A DNA stretch of 64,000 bases from JACKJK01 sp046159835 (GTDB taxonomy: Bacteria > Pseudomonadota > Alphaproteobacteria > Rhizobiales > Tepidamorphaceae), in NCBI RefSeq assembly GCF_046159835.1, contig NZ_JBJXCY010000001.1, forward strand, positions 1-64,000, in the 5' to 3' direction. Shown here in pieces: positions 16,449 through 25,039 of the stretch (position 1 is the stretch's first letter; each line of letters starts with the position of its first letter). The position numbers and the translations under genes were made by a program. The notes beneath the pieces were generated by a model. It was not told the origin of the DNA and did not search any database. It was given only the letters and a program-made list of their open reading frames with translations.

Positions 16449-19049
16449 TCACACCAGCCTTGGAAGCACGCCGATGACCATCATCGTGCCCAGCGCCGTG
16501 ACTACCATGAAATGCCAGTAGAGCAGGACATTGCAGATGTCGGCATCGTGGTCCGGCGTCATGCGCCCGGCGAGGCTGCGCGCAAGGCAGTAACCCTGCA
16601 TGATGGCCCCGGTTCCGACATGCACCACCGCCCACACGATGAAGGCCCAGACCAGCGCCGGGTAGACATGAGCCGTCGGGTCAAGTCCCGGCCCGTAGGC
16701 CGACCAGATCAGGCTGGCGATACCGATTGCCGTCAAGGCGATGCCCCCGGCGAGGCTCGCGCGGGCGATGCCGACCTGCCCGGCCTTGTTCACGCGCTGG
16801 GCCACGAATGTCAGCCCCCACGAGGCGACGAGCGATGCCCCGCCGATGGCGACCCAAGTTCCGGTCGCGTGGGCGCTTCCGCTCGGTGGGAAGCCGTCAT
16901 TCGCCGTCCAGTAAAAGAAGAAGCCGAAGATCAGGCTCGCGAAGGCGGTCATGTCCGCGAGCATGGTGATCCACACGCCCCACCAGCCGGCGGAATCCAC
17001 GCCCGACGCATAGATCGGCAGCTTCAGCCCGAGGCCGACATCCTTCATCTCCTGCTCGGGGATCGGCGCGGTCGACGTCCATAGCCAGTAGATGATGCAG
17101 GCGATGGCGCAGATGCCGCAGACGATCGCCGGCCAGTAGACGTGGAAGGTCGGGAAGATGAAGGCGCCGCCGGTGAAGGCCGCAGCGAGGATCGTGATCC
17201 AGGCCGGGCCGGTCACCCGCATGCACTGGATGGGACGCGCGTCGAGAACCGTGGTGATCAGCGTTTCGCGTTTTCCTTCCGCCGCATCGGCCAGGTAGTA
17301 GTGCCCGGCGTCCATCCGTTCGACGATCTTTTCCTGGTCCCACAGCGGGTAGCGCGACGTCACGAAGGGAATGGAGCGCGAGCCCCACGCTTCCTCAGGA
17401 ATATTGTGGCTCCATTCCAGTGTGCCCGCGTTCCACGGATTGCGCGGCGCGAAGGGCTGCGACTTCTTCGGGCGCAGCAGGTCCCAGGCAAACAGCACGA
17501 AGCCCGCCGCCATGACGAAGGCACCCACCGTCGACATCATGTTGAGCATGCCCCAGCCGAGCTCTTCCGGATAGGTAAAGACCCGGCGCGGCATGCCCTG
17601 CAGCCCTGTCAGGTGCATCGGCAGGAAGCACAAGTTGAAGCCCACCATCAGCAGCCAGAAGACCCAGAGGCCCAGGCGGCGCGAGAGCATCTTCTTGCGA
17701 AAGAACGGGTAGAAGTAATAGACGCCGCCCACCACCGGGAAGATCATCCCGCCGAACAGCGTGAAGTGCAGGTGCGCGACGACGAAATACGTGTCGTGGG
17801 CCTGCCAGTCGAAGGGCGCGAGCGCCAGCATCACGCCCGTCAGCCCGCCTGCGGTGAAGATCGCCAGCGCCCCGGCGATGAACAGCAGCGGCACGGTGAG
17901 CTTCATCCGCCCGACCAGCATGGTCGCGAGGAACGCAAATATCTGGATGCCGGTCGGGATGACCACGGCTTCCGACGCCGCCGAGAAGAAGCCGAGCGAA
18001 ATCGACGGCAGCCCCGTCGCGAACATGTGGTGGACCCAAAGGCCGAACGAGATGAAGCCGGTCCCCACCGCCGACAGCACGATCCACGAATAGCCGACCA
18101 TCGGGCGCTGCGCGGCGGTGGGTACGATGGTCGCGGCAATGGCGATGGACGGCAGGAAGATGATGTAGACCTCCGGGTGGCCGAAGATCCAGAACAGATG
18201 CTGCCACAGCATCGGGTCGCCGCCGCGCTCCGGATCGAAGAACGGCCAGTCGAAGCTGCGTTCCAGTTCAAACAGGAAATCACCCGCGATCAGCGGCGGA
18301 AAGGCGAACAGGATCATGCCGCCGACCACCAGCACGTACCAAGCATAGAGCGGCATGATGTTGATGCGCATGCCAGGCGGGCGGCACTTGAGAACGCCGA
18401 CGATCAGTTCGACAGCAGCCGCAATCGAAGCGACCTCGATGAAGGACAGTCCCAGCAGCCAGATGTCGGAGCCGACCCCTTCCGCCTCGATGGCGAGCGG
18501 CGGGTACATGAACCAGCCGGAATTGGGTGCGGCATCGAACAGCACCGATCCGAAGACGAAGACACCGCCGATCACGAAGCACCAGAACCCGAAGGCCGAC
18601 AGGCGCGGAAACGGCATGTCGCGCGCACCCAGGAAGGCGGGCAGGATGAGAATGGCGATGGCCTCGAACAGCGGCACGGCAAACAGGAACATCATCGCCG
18701 AGCCGTGCATCGTGAACAGCTGGTTGAACCGGTCCGCCGACAGGAAGTCGTTGTCCGGCACCGCAAGTTGCACGCGCATCAGCAGCGCCAGAACGCCTGC
18801 CGCCATCATGAAGGTGAAGCAGGTGAGCGAGTACCACAGCCCCACCTCGGAATTGTTCACCGCCGTCCAGTAGCTCAGCCCCTGCGGCGTCTTCCATGCC
18901 TTGCGAAGGCGGTCGGCGGAGGCTTCCCGGAACTCAGGATCAACGGGCGCCGCGATCTGCTCCTCGCTCGGCGGATAGGTGCCCTGCCCGTCGCCCGGCG
19001 CCGGATCGGCGGCGCTGCCGCGCGCATGTGTCTCGTCACGGCCCGTCAT
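16449..19049 (-). CDS. Cytochrome c oxidase, fused subunits I and III
   Basis: An 866-residue protein combining haem-copper oxidase subunit I (residues ~45-560) with a subunit III-like C-terminal half (~640-866). The core keeps the low-spin haem ligand in MHGSAMMFLF, FGHPEVYIIFLP with the CuB His, the Tyr cross-link and the A1-type proton-channel Glu, the CuB pair HHMFATG, and the haem ligands in HDTYFVVAHLHF. It therefore belongs to the A1 oxidases. I+III fusions are common in caa3-type enzymes. It overlaps the subunit II gene by 4 bases. The proposed partner is the cytochrome-c-tailed subunit II, forming a proton-pumping oxidase in the inner membrane. Confidence 0.95.
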   Translation of the reverse strand: MTGRDETHARGSAADPAPGDGQGTYPPSEEQIAAPVDPEFREASADRLRKAWKTPQGLSYWTAVNNSEVGLWYSLTCFTFMMAAGVLALLMRVQLAVPDNDFLSADRFNQLFTMHGSAMMFLFAVPLFEAIAILILPAFLGARDMPFPRLSAFGFWCFVIGGVFVFGSVLFDAAPNSGWFMYPPLAIEAEGVGSDIWLLGLSFIEVASIAAAVELIVGVLKCRPPGMRINIMPLYAWYVLVVGGMILFAFPPLIAGDFLFELERSFDWPFFDPERGGDPMLWQHLFWIFGHPEVYIIFLPSIAIAATIVPTAAQRPMVGYSWIVLSAVGTGFISFGLWVHHMFATGLPSISLGFFSAASEAVVIPTGIQIFAFLATMLVGRMKLTVPLLFIAGALAIFTAGGLTGVMLALAPFDWQAHDTYFVVAHLHFTLFGGMIFPVVGGVYYFYPFFRKKMLSRRLGLWVFWLLMVGFNLCFLPMHLTGLQGMPRRVFTYPEELGWGMLNMMSTVGAFVMAAGFVLFAWDLLRPKKSQPFAPRNPWNAGTLEWSHNIPEEAWGSRSIPFVTSRYPLWDQEKIVERMDAGHYYLADAAEGKRETLITTVLDARPIQCMRVTGPAWITILAAAFTGGAFIFPTFHVYWPAIVCGICAIACIIYWLWTSTAPIPEQEMKDVGLGLKLPIYASGVDSAGWWGVWITMLADMTAFASLIFGFFFYWTANDGFPPSGSAHATGTWVAIGGASLVASWGLTFVAQRVNKAGQVGIARASLAGGIALTAIGIASLIWSAYGPGLDPTAHVYPALVWAFIVWAVVHVGTGAIMQGYCLARSLAGRMTPDHDADICNVLLYWHFMVVTALGTMMVIGVLPRLV

Positions 19050-20026
19050 TTCAGACCCTCAAGATAGGCGGCGATATCGCTCAGTTCATCCGCGCTCAGC
19101 TTATCGTAGGACGGCATTTTCGCGCCGGGCTTCTCTCCTTCCGCGTGCTGCGTCCACCGTGCCAGCGAGGCTGTATCCACCGGAAGGATGCCCGCTCCCA
19201 GGCTCTTCCGGCCGCCGACATGCGTCAGATCCGGGCCGATCTTTGCCCGCGCCGGGGTGCCGCGCACCGCGTGACACCCGCCGCACCCCTGCGCGAGGAA
19301 GAGATCGCGACCGCGCCGTGCGCTTTCGCTGACCGGCTCCTGCGCATCGCCGCTCTCGCGTTCGAGCCACGCGTCGAATTCGTCAGGCTCCATCACAACA
19401 GTCTGGAACGCCATCAGGGCATGGCTCTCGCCGCAGAACTCGGCGCATTGACCGCGAAAGATGCCGCTGCGCGTCGGCTCCAGCGCCATGCGCGTCGTGC
19501 GGCCGGGAAACATGTCGAGCTTGCCGGCAAGCGCCGGGACCCAAAACGAGTGGATGACCTTGTTCGCCCCCAGCACGATCTCGGTTCGCGCACCGCGCGG
19601 CAGGCGGATCTCGTTGGCGCTGACGATTGCCTCGTCCTCGCCGTCGCGCTGATACGTCACGCGCCACCACCACTGCTCGCCGATGACCGTGACGGTCAGA
19701 CCGCTGCCGGGTTCGCGGTGCGCCGGCATCATGGGCAGCGCATAGGCAAGCAACCCGGCAAGCGCGACGACCGGGAAAACAACGCCACCGCCAATGATGA
19801 GAACTTCTGCAAGGTTGCGCGAATGCGGTTCGCGCTTCAGCCGCGTCACGTAGACAAACAGTCCCATGACGAGAAGCCACAGGACAACGGCGGCCACCGC
19901 GAGGAACCAGAACAACGAGGCGATCTCGCCTGCTTCCTTGCCGGCGGGGTCGAGCACCGATTGCGGACCGGAGCAGCCGGACAGAAGAATCCCCGGACCT
20001 GCGGCAGCAATCACCGGCAAAGCCAA
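19046..20026 (-). CDS. Oxidase subunit II with C-terminal cytochrome c (caa3)
   Basis: A 326-residue lipoprotein-like subunit II. It has a lipobox (LLSGC), two transmembrane helices, and a CuA domain with the complete ligand set GQCAEFCGESHALM plus the upstream His (VIHSFWVPALAGK). A cytochrome c domain follows with CGGCH and a Met ligand in KMPSYDKL. The coordinate given uses the TTG at 20026. However, an excellent GGGAGGA site lies before an in-frame ATA codon at 20050-20048, which would add a Lys/Arg-containing N-terminus and complete the signal peptide. First gene of the oxidase operon. Confidence 0.92.
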   Translation of the reverse strand: MALPVIAAAGPGILLSGCSGPQSVLDPAGKEAGEIASLFWFLAVAAVVLWLLVMGLFVYVTRLKREPHSRNLAEVLIIGGGVVFPVVALAGLLAYALPMMPAHREPGSGLTVTVIGEQWWWRVTYQRDGEDEAIVSANEIRLPRGARTEIVLGANKVIHSFWVPALAGKLDMFPGRTTRMALEPTRSGIFRGQCAEFCGESHALMAFQTVVMEPDEFDAWLERESGDAQEPVSESARRGRDLFLAQGCGGCHAVRGTPARAKIGPDLTHVGGRKSLGAGILPVDTASLARWTQHAEGEKPGAKMPSYDKLSADELSDIAAYLEGLK

Positions 20027-20290
20027 CTGAGTTCTTTTCGAAGTGCCTATTGGTTGATCCTCCCGTCGAGTTCCGATGCGCCTTACCTATGCACGCGTCG
20101 GAACCGGCGGATGCCTAACGTCCTACTCCCGACCATTACTTGTAGTCTCCATCACGGGCCTCGAAACATCGCGATTGCAAGCTGTATGCAGCACGTATGC
20201 CATCTGAAAGTCTCCAGAAAACAATGCAAGAGTTCTATCCTCTGGAACGAAAGAATGACCGGTATTTCAATGTTCACGTGCATGGTCCGA
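20027..20290. other. Gene-free upstream region of the oxidase operon
   Basis: This region contains the ribosome binding site for subunit II (GGGAGGA, complement of 20058-20064) and about 220 bases of lower-GC DNA up to the sharp start of repeat copy B at 20291. No gene is supported. With the repeat and the sequence after it, the gene-free stretch runs to 20738. Confidence 0.5.
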
Positions 20291-20475
20291 TATCGTGTAC
20301 CGCTTGCAAGGTGACCTACTAGCGAAGCGTTGGGAGCCCGCCCGCCCGTACTCGGAACACCCCGGAATACGGTCCCTAATGGGGGGGCTAGTCGGAGTAG
20401 TGTAAGCAGTCTGACTCAGCACGCGGGCTAATACGTTACTTGCAGGGTTCAGCTTTGGGCTCCCAACATCGACAG
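20291..20475 (+). repeat. Diverged repeat, copy B (end of the integrative element)
   Basis: The counterpart of 266-437, starting at exactly the same base. It lies 260 bases beyond the stop codon of the HTH gene, so it appears to be the left end region of the element carrying the integrase. The interval 20476-20738, missing from copy A, has no recognised gene. Confidence 0.75.
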
Positions 20476-20738
20476 GCACCACTTCGCAACCCGTGTCGAT
20501 CCCGCACCAATGATGCCGTGGCTCGAATGTACCGACTTCCGGCGCCGAGCTCGTCAGGACTCGCAGGGCTACAGGCTCCACCTGCCGACACGCGGTCCGC
20601 ACAAGGAGTTCGGCATCTCACTTGCACGATCTCCAAACATGAGACGTCCATGCCGAGGTGATCGAGTGGAATTAGGCTCCTCCCTAATCTCGCTGAGCAA
20701 ATCAGCCGCCAATTCTGTGGCCAAAGTTTCATGACTGC

Positions 20739-21413
20739 TCACTCTGCGGCTTCACTGAACTGGACATGCCCCGGAGGCCAACGGCTTGCAAATCGCCAGC
20801 CGCTGACGAGCCTGCCATCATCAGCGGTCAGCGTGGCGTACGCCGACCCCGGTTTGCCCAGTACGGTGCGGAGATAGGTCTGCCAGGCACACCATTCCGG
20901 ACTGTCGCGCTCGACGAGAACCTTCCCATCATCGCGCGCCACTCCCGCCTGGCAGTCTCGGATGCCCTTCTTTGATATTTCTTCTGATAGTTCTTCTTTA
21001 TACAGAGGCCCCGATTTGGGAGGTGCCCCCCGCTGATTTGGGGGGATGCTCCCCCCAATTTGGGGGGTACCTTCGTTTGCGTCAGCGCCCTGCCGAGCGC
21101 GCCTCTTCGCCTCGCGGACGGGTTGGCATTGCGGCTTGGCTGGAGCGGGCCCAAGAACATAGATCAGATCTGTCCTGGGGCCTCGCTTGCTGGCGTTGCG
21201 TTTTTCGCGGCGGATATATCCAAGGCTCTCGAGCTCAGCGAGCCCGCGCTGCACGGTCGACTCGCCGTGTCCGGTATCTGCAGAAATCGTCTGCTGACTC
21301 GGCCAGCAGCAGTTTTCCTTGTTTGCCCGTGAGGCGAGATAGACGAGCACGGCCTTCAGGCTCGGAGGACGCAGTTCCAAACTGCGCGCCCATTTTTGGA
21401 GATCATAGCGCAT
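20739..21413 (-). CDS. Winged-HTH protein of the integrative element
   Basis: A 224-residue protein. The N-terminal ~85 residues form an HTH_36-like winged helix (AVLVYLASRANKENCCWPSQ; the recognition segment is ISADTGHGESTVQRGLAELE, then LGYIRREKR). A basic, low-complexity linker follows, then a ~55-residue C-terminal segment of unknown fold ending SEAAE. Such proteins are typical of integrative elements and prophages of alphaproteobacteria, where they act in replication initiation or regulation. It is preceded by the AlpA-like gene in the same direction. A scrap of a paralogue is preserved at 437-516. Confidence 0.75.
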   Translation of the reverse strand: MRYDLQKWARSLELRPPSLKAVLVYLASRANKENCCWPSQQTISADTGHGESTVQRGLAELESLGYIRREKRNASKRGPRTDLIYVLGPAPAKPQCQPVREAKRRARQGADANEGTPQIGGSIPPNQRGAPPKSGPLYKEELSEEISKKGIRDCQAGVARDDGKVLVERDSPEWCAWQTYLRTVLGKPGSAYATLTADDGRLVSGWRFASRWPPGHVQFSEAAE

Positions 21414-21425
21414 CGGCCGGACCCG

Positions 21426-21653
21426 CTATTCACAGGACCGGACTGCGAGCGGGGCAGTCGACGTTGCGCGATTGTCCGCAAGCCAAGCTTCCAAATCGGA
21501 ATGGCGATACCGGACAGCCCTTCCAAGCTTGAAGAAGGGCGGACCTTCGCCCCGCAGACGCCAAGCCTGAATGGTTCGCTTCGGAATACCGAGATGGTCG
21601 GCAACTTCGGCCTCCCGCAGGAGGCGATCAATCTGTGCGTTGGGTGCAGTCAT
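21426..21653 (-). CDS. AlpA-like excisionase / MerR-type HTH
   Basis: A 75-residue DNA-binding protein: RLLREAEVADHLGIPKRTIQ forms the HTH, followed by the wing WRLRGEGPPFFKLGRAVRY. This is the helix-turn-helix domain found in excisionases and AlpA-type activators of P4-like integrases. ATG at 21653 was chosen because AAGGA precedes it at 8 bases; an upstream extension of 12 residues has no signal. In combination with the integrase 1.2 kb upstream it probably controls excision direction. Confidence 0.82.
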   Translation of the reverse strand: MTAPNAQIDRLLREAEVADHLGIPKRTIQAWRLRGEGPPFFKLGRAVRYRHSDLEAWLADNRATSTAPLAVRSCE

Positions 21654-21783
21654 CGTGGTGATCCTTGGAGTACGAGGGATCACCCACACAACACATCGGT
21701 GGCAGAGGAATCTTCAGACGCTATTGCGGCTGCCAGCCTCGATTCTTGTACGAAGGGATTTGCGATACACGCTTTCGTGCACG

Positions 21784-22836
21784 TTAGGCCGGACAGGAGG
21801 CGTAGAGCAGGGATTGCTCGTCCAGCGTCAACCCGTACTCGCTCACCAAGGCCGCTGAATGGAGCTGGTCATAGCTCGCGCAGAAATCGAAGCTCTCGAG
21901 CTTGCGCGCTTCCCCCTTCGCTTTGGCGTAGAGGTGAGGTTCGAGTTTGGGGATGCGATACTTGATGTTCCCAAGCGCGTTGAAGAGGCATGTTACTGAC
22001 TGATTTCGGATCTCTCGGAGATTTCTATCCCTGCTGGCCAGCGGATCCGGATATCCGATCAGTTGGAGAACTGTTTCGATGAACTCTGAAAGCTGCCTGT
22101 CCGGGGACTTGCCGCGCACCGTGTGCTTGTCTGAGGCGTGAAAAGGGACCTCACGTCCAAAGCTGAACGTGTAGAGCTCCGCAAGTTTGCTGAAGAAAAA
22201 GTTCTCTGGTTTCTGTTGCGTGAGGTCTTTCAGGGTTCGGTCTGGATCGAGCATCACTGCGAGTTTGCGGAGACAATCGCCCTGCAACCTAATGGCTTCA
22301 GCGCACACGACCCAGTCGCTGTGATCGGCGTATTCGATGTGATCGATGGCTTGCACAAGGAGCGAGTAGTCCTCTGTGGAGGCGATAATCGCCTCGACCC
22401 GGTTGGGATCCTTGAGCTGCTTCAGCCTCTGCACATGTTCTTTCCGCGTCAGCCATAAATCTGCGTAACACCATGACATCAGCCAGGCTCTTGCCACCGC
22501 CATACGCAGCTGCATGACAGGGGATTTCTGATCCAGGCCGAACGTCATGCGGAACAGGTACTCAAACTGGGTATCAAGTTGTTGGGTTTGTGGACTGCGA
22601 ACATGCGGGAAAGATTTCCGGGACCGCATCTGCCGTGTTTCTGTTGCGATCAGCCCCGAGGCGAGTTCATCAAGTTTGGCCAGTGACTCACTTGCGGATG
22701 GCGGTATGGCGTCCTGATCTTCGCCGACGATCCACTCGAAAATCCACCATGGTCGACGGATTGTGTCATACTTCCTCTTGTAGCGCCGGAAGCCGGTCGG
22801 CGTCGTCTCTTCAGCGTGATCCAGCGCTTCGGTCAT
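21784..22836 (-). CDS. Unknown 350-aa protein coupled to the integrase
   Basis: A 350-residue, mostly helical, soluble protein with no signal peptide, membrane segment or nucleotide-binding loop visible. Notable segments are RRPWWIFEWIVGEDQD near the N-terminus and RDRNLREIRNQSVTCLFNAL around residue 270. Its ATG overlaps the integrase stop by 4 bases (ATGA), so the two are co-translated. It has lower GC than the backbone. The position, as cargo next to an integrase, is typical of element-maintenance or phage-defence genes, but nothing in the sequence identifies an activity. Confidence 0.7.
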   Translation of the reverse strand: MTEALDHAEETTPTGFRRYKRKYDTIRRPWWIFEWIVGEDQDAIPPSASESLAKLDELASGLIATETRQMRSRKSFPHVRSPQTQQLDTQFEYLFRMTFGLDQKSPVMQLRMAVARAWLMSWCYADLWLTRKEHVQRLKQLKDPNRVEAIIASTEDYSLLVQAIDHIEYADHSDWVVCAEAIRLQGDCLRKLAVMLDPDRTLKDLTQQKPENFFFSKLAELYTFSFGREVPFHASDKHTVRGKSPDRQLSEFIETVLQLIGYPDPLASRDRNLREIRNQSVTCLFNALGNIKYRIPKLEPHLYAKAKGEARKLESFDFCASYDQLHSAALVSEYGLTLDEQSLLYASCPA

Positions 22837-24110
22837 TGTTCAGACGATCCACTCGACGAGCCGCCAGCGCTTGACAATCCGGCCGCAATTCGTTCGCCGA
22901 GTTCATCGGAGAGTGCACGGATCGGGTCCATGTCACGGTTCACGTACCGGCTCGTCATCGAGATGTTGGCATGCCGCAGCAAGTGACCGATTAGGAATGC
23001 GTTGCCGCCACTACGTGCCGCGAAGGTACCGACCGTGTGGCGCAGGTCATGAAGTCGCACATCCGGAACCTGCGCATGGTGGCGGATCCGCTGCCACGCG
23101 TTCTCGACAACCTCTTTGGCGAGGTGTCGTTGAGGATCGCGCACGCGCGGCAAAACGAATGGGGAGCCTTCGAATCGGAGTAGCCCCGCCAGAATATCGG
23201 CGGTGGCTTCGTTCATCGGGTGCAGCGCTCGCCCGCCGCCTTTGCGTGCGGGCAGCGAGAGTGTGCGCGCATCCAGATCGACATGACGCCATTCAAGTGA
23301 CAGGACTTCGGATAAGCGCGCACCGGTGAACAGCAGCAGGCGGATTGCCGCCAGCACGAACGGGTCGACTGGGGTGCGTCGAGACTTGGCATCCTTTGGG
23401 AGGTGCTTTCGCGTCGCCTCTGATGCTTTGATCGCCCACGGTAATCCAAGCTTCTCCGCTTCGTTCAGGACCGCACCGACCCTCGCCAGCTCCTGATCGT
23501 TCAGGAAGCGATCCCGGTGGTTTTCCTTGTAGCGCTTGATGCCACGGACCGGATTGGTGAACTCCGCCCGCATCCCCCACGCCTCGGCACAATTGAAGGC
23601 CTTGGAAATAACCGACAGTACGAAATTGGCTTGTCGAGGGGTGCCAGCCATTCCGCTATGCAGCTTGGCAATATCAGAGCGCGTCACAGCATCGGCGCGC
23701 AGTTTCCCGATCTTGGGCCGGATTATCCGATCCACGATGTCTCGAACGGCGGCTTGAGTGGATGGCGCGTTGTGCCGTTCGACGTGGTCGGTGAGATATT
23801 TATCGAGCAAATCGTCGACCTTCGGGGCCGTGCGTTGTTTCGCCTTGAGTGCAACTGGATCCTGATCCTTCGACACATCGACGAGCAACTCACGGGCACG
23901 TTTCCTGGCCTGATCGACGGTCATCGTTCCATAGCGACCCAGCGTCATGCGTCGAGAGCGGCCATGGCTGTTGCGATACTGGAGCACGAAAGACTTCGTT
24001 CCTGATGGAAGCACCAAAAGCCCGAAGCCCGGCATGGCGCTGTCCCAAACGATCCTTCGTTTTCCGTCGGCTTTCTCTGCGTCGACAACACGTTTGCTGA
24101 GGCTTGGCAT
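22833..24110 (-). CDS. P4-type tyrosine integrase (DUF4102 N-domain)
   Basis: A 425-residue tyrosine recombinase. The N-terminal arm-binding domain (DUF4102) contains WDSAMPGFGLLVLPSGTKSF and MTLGRYGTMTVDQARKRA. The core-binding SAM-like domain follows at ~110-210. The catalytic set is present: Arg in TGARLSEVLSLEW, HDLRH, the third His in LLRHANISMTSRY, which also carries the nucleophilic Tyr. P4-type integrases insert elements at the 3' ends of tRNA genes. A tRNA-Arg 3' end lies 196 bases upstream, consistent with it being this enzyme's attachment site. Confidence 0.95.
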   Translation of the reverse strand: MPSLSKRVVDAEKADGKRRIVWDSAMPGFGLLVLPSGTKSFVLQYRNSHGRSRRMTLGRYGTMTVDQARKRARELLVDVSKDQDPVALKAKQRTAPKVDDLLDKYLTDHVERHNAPSTQAAVRDIVDRIIRPKIGKLRADAVTRSDIAKLHSGMAGTPRQANFVLSVISKAFNCAEAWGMRAEFTNPVRGIKRYKENHRDRFLNDQELARVGAVLNEAEKLGLPWAIKASEATRKHLPKDAKSRRTPVDPFVLAAIRLLLFTGARLSEVLSLEWRHVDLDARTLSLPARKGGGRALHPMNEATADILAGLLRFEGSPFVLPRVRDPQRHLAKEVVENAWQRIRHHAQVPDVRLHDLRHTVGTFAARSGGNAFLIGHLLRHANISMTSRYVNRDMDPIRALSDELGERIAAGLSSAGGSSSGSSEQ

Positions 24111-24305
24111 GGCTGACTCGTTTTCCTCGGTTGCCGCAAATCACGACGCACGGAATGTGCCATGTTTTGTCAGCACAGTGTCAGCAAATGAATGCGAAAC
24201 AGTGCGTAATCCCCGGTATGCTCGCAGCAACGGGGACAAAATAATTGCAGAGAAAACAGAGGCTTGATGATACTGTGTCGATGTGTGCGGTACTAAGCGA
24301 TTCAA

Positions 24306-24351
24306 ACTACGAATCTGGGGGTCAGAGGTTCGAATCCTTTCGGGCGCGCCA
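24306..24351 (+). other. tRNA-Arg(ACG) 3' fragment, probable attachment site
   Basis: The 3' portion of a tRNA gene: anticodon loop CTACGAA (anticodon ACG), variable region, T-arm AGAGG-TTCGAAT-CCTTT, then the 3' acceptor strand CGGGCGC, discriminator G and encoded CCA. The 5' half (expected to begin GCGCCCG) is absent, and the anticodon stem cannot pair properly with the sequence before it. Such 3' fragments are created when an integrase inserts an element into a tRNA gene; the intact copy should lie at the other end of the element. This marks the right border of the accessory region. Confidence 0.85.
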
Positions 24352-24476
24352 TTTCCTTCTTCCAACCCGTCTTTATCGCTGCAACTGCAGGCGAAGCTTC
24401 GCCGGCAACATGGCTTGCCGATCTCACTTGCCAGGACTGGCGCAGACGACCTGGCGCACCGCGCCCAGCCGATGCG

Positions 24477-25010
24477 GTGAAGAAAGCGCAGGCTGCCAAC
24501 GGCTCGCGCGAGGCGATGGAGCGCTTCACGCAGAAGCGGCCCTGGGCCTCGCGGCTGACGCCAGATATCGCGGCCTTCGTTGAAGATCGGGACAGCGCGT
24601 TTCTCGGGACGGCAAACCTGCAAGGCCAGCCCGACATCCAGCATGGCGGCGGCCCGTCCGGCTTCCTGCATGTGCTGGACGAGTGCACGATCGGCTTCGC
24701 GGACCTTGCCGGAAACCGGCAATACGTCACGGTCGGCAACCTGTCGGAGAACCCGTCAGCCTTCCTGTTCCTCATCGACTACGCAAGCCGTGTCCGCGTG
24801 AAGATCTGGGGCAGGGCGAAGGTGGTCGAAGATGATCCGGCACTTATTGAACAGCTCAAGCCGCAAACGCCGCTCTGCCGCAAGGTTAATCGTTGTTGGA
24901 TTGGATTGATTGAGAACGGACGATCTCGAAAAACGTCATTTTATCTTTCTGATTTAGTTTGCGGCTCAATGGGCCAAACCCGCCGGGAGCAGCGGGCTTG
25001 GCGCGGTTGA
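24477..25010 (+). pseudogene. Truncated PPOX-family flavin-binding protein
   Basis: Residues ~35-125 match the pyridoxamine 5'-phosphate oxidase-related family (DSAFLGTANLQGQPDIQHGG, VLDECTIGFADLAGNRQYVT, IDYASRVRVKIWGRAKVVED). Near 24870, after DDPALIEQLKPQTPL, the family sequence stops. The remaining ~40 codons are unrelated and basic, so the C-terminal ~50 residues have been replaced. The GTG at 24477 is a poor start. The gene lies just outside the tRNA-Arg fragment and was probably damaged during rearrangement at the island border. Confidence 0.6.
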
Positions 25011-25039
25011 ATCCCAATATTGAAGACGGGGAGCGCAAA

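Noticed and set aside
17142..19067. A 641-codon open frame opposite the fused oxidase subunit gene
   Set aside because: Composition is that of an antisense shadow (very high Arg, Glu, His, Gln) and the opposite strand carries all oxidase signature motifs.
18896..20314. A long rightward frame crossing subunits I, II and repeat copy B
   Set aside because: It runs antisense through two certain genes and ends in a repeat; no family or ribosome site.
24306..24351. A functional tRNA gene
   Set aside because: Only the 3' half exists; the acceptor 5' strand and D-arm are missing and the anticodon stem does not pair.
24141..24775. Leftward frames giving peptides with RPKGFEPLTPRFVV or ERIRTSDPQI
   Set aside because: These are the well-known false translations of tRNA 3' ends; the DNA is the tRNA-Arg fragment and flanks.
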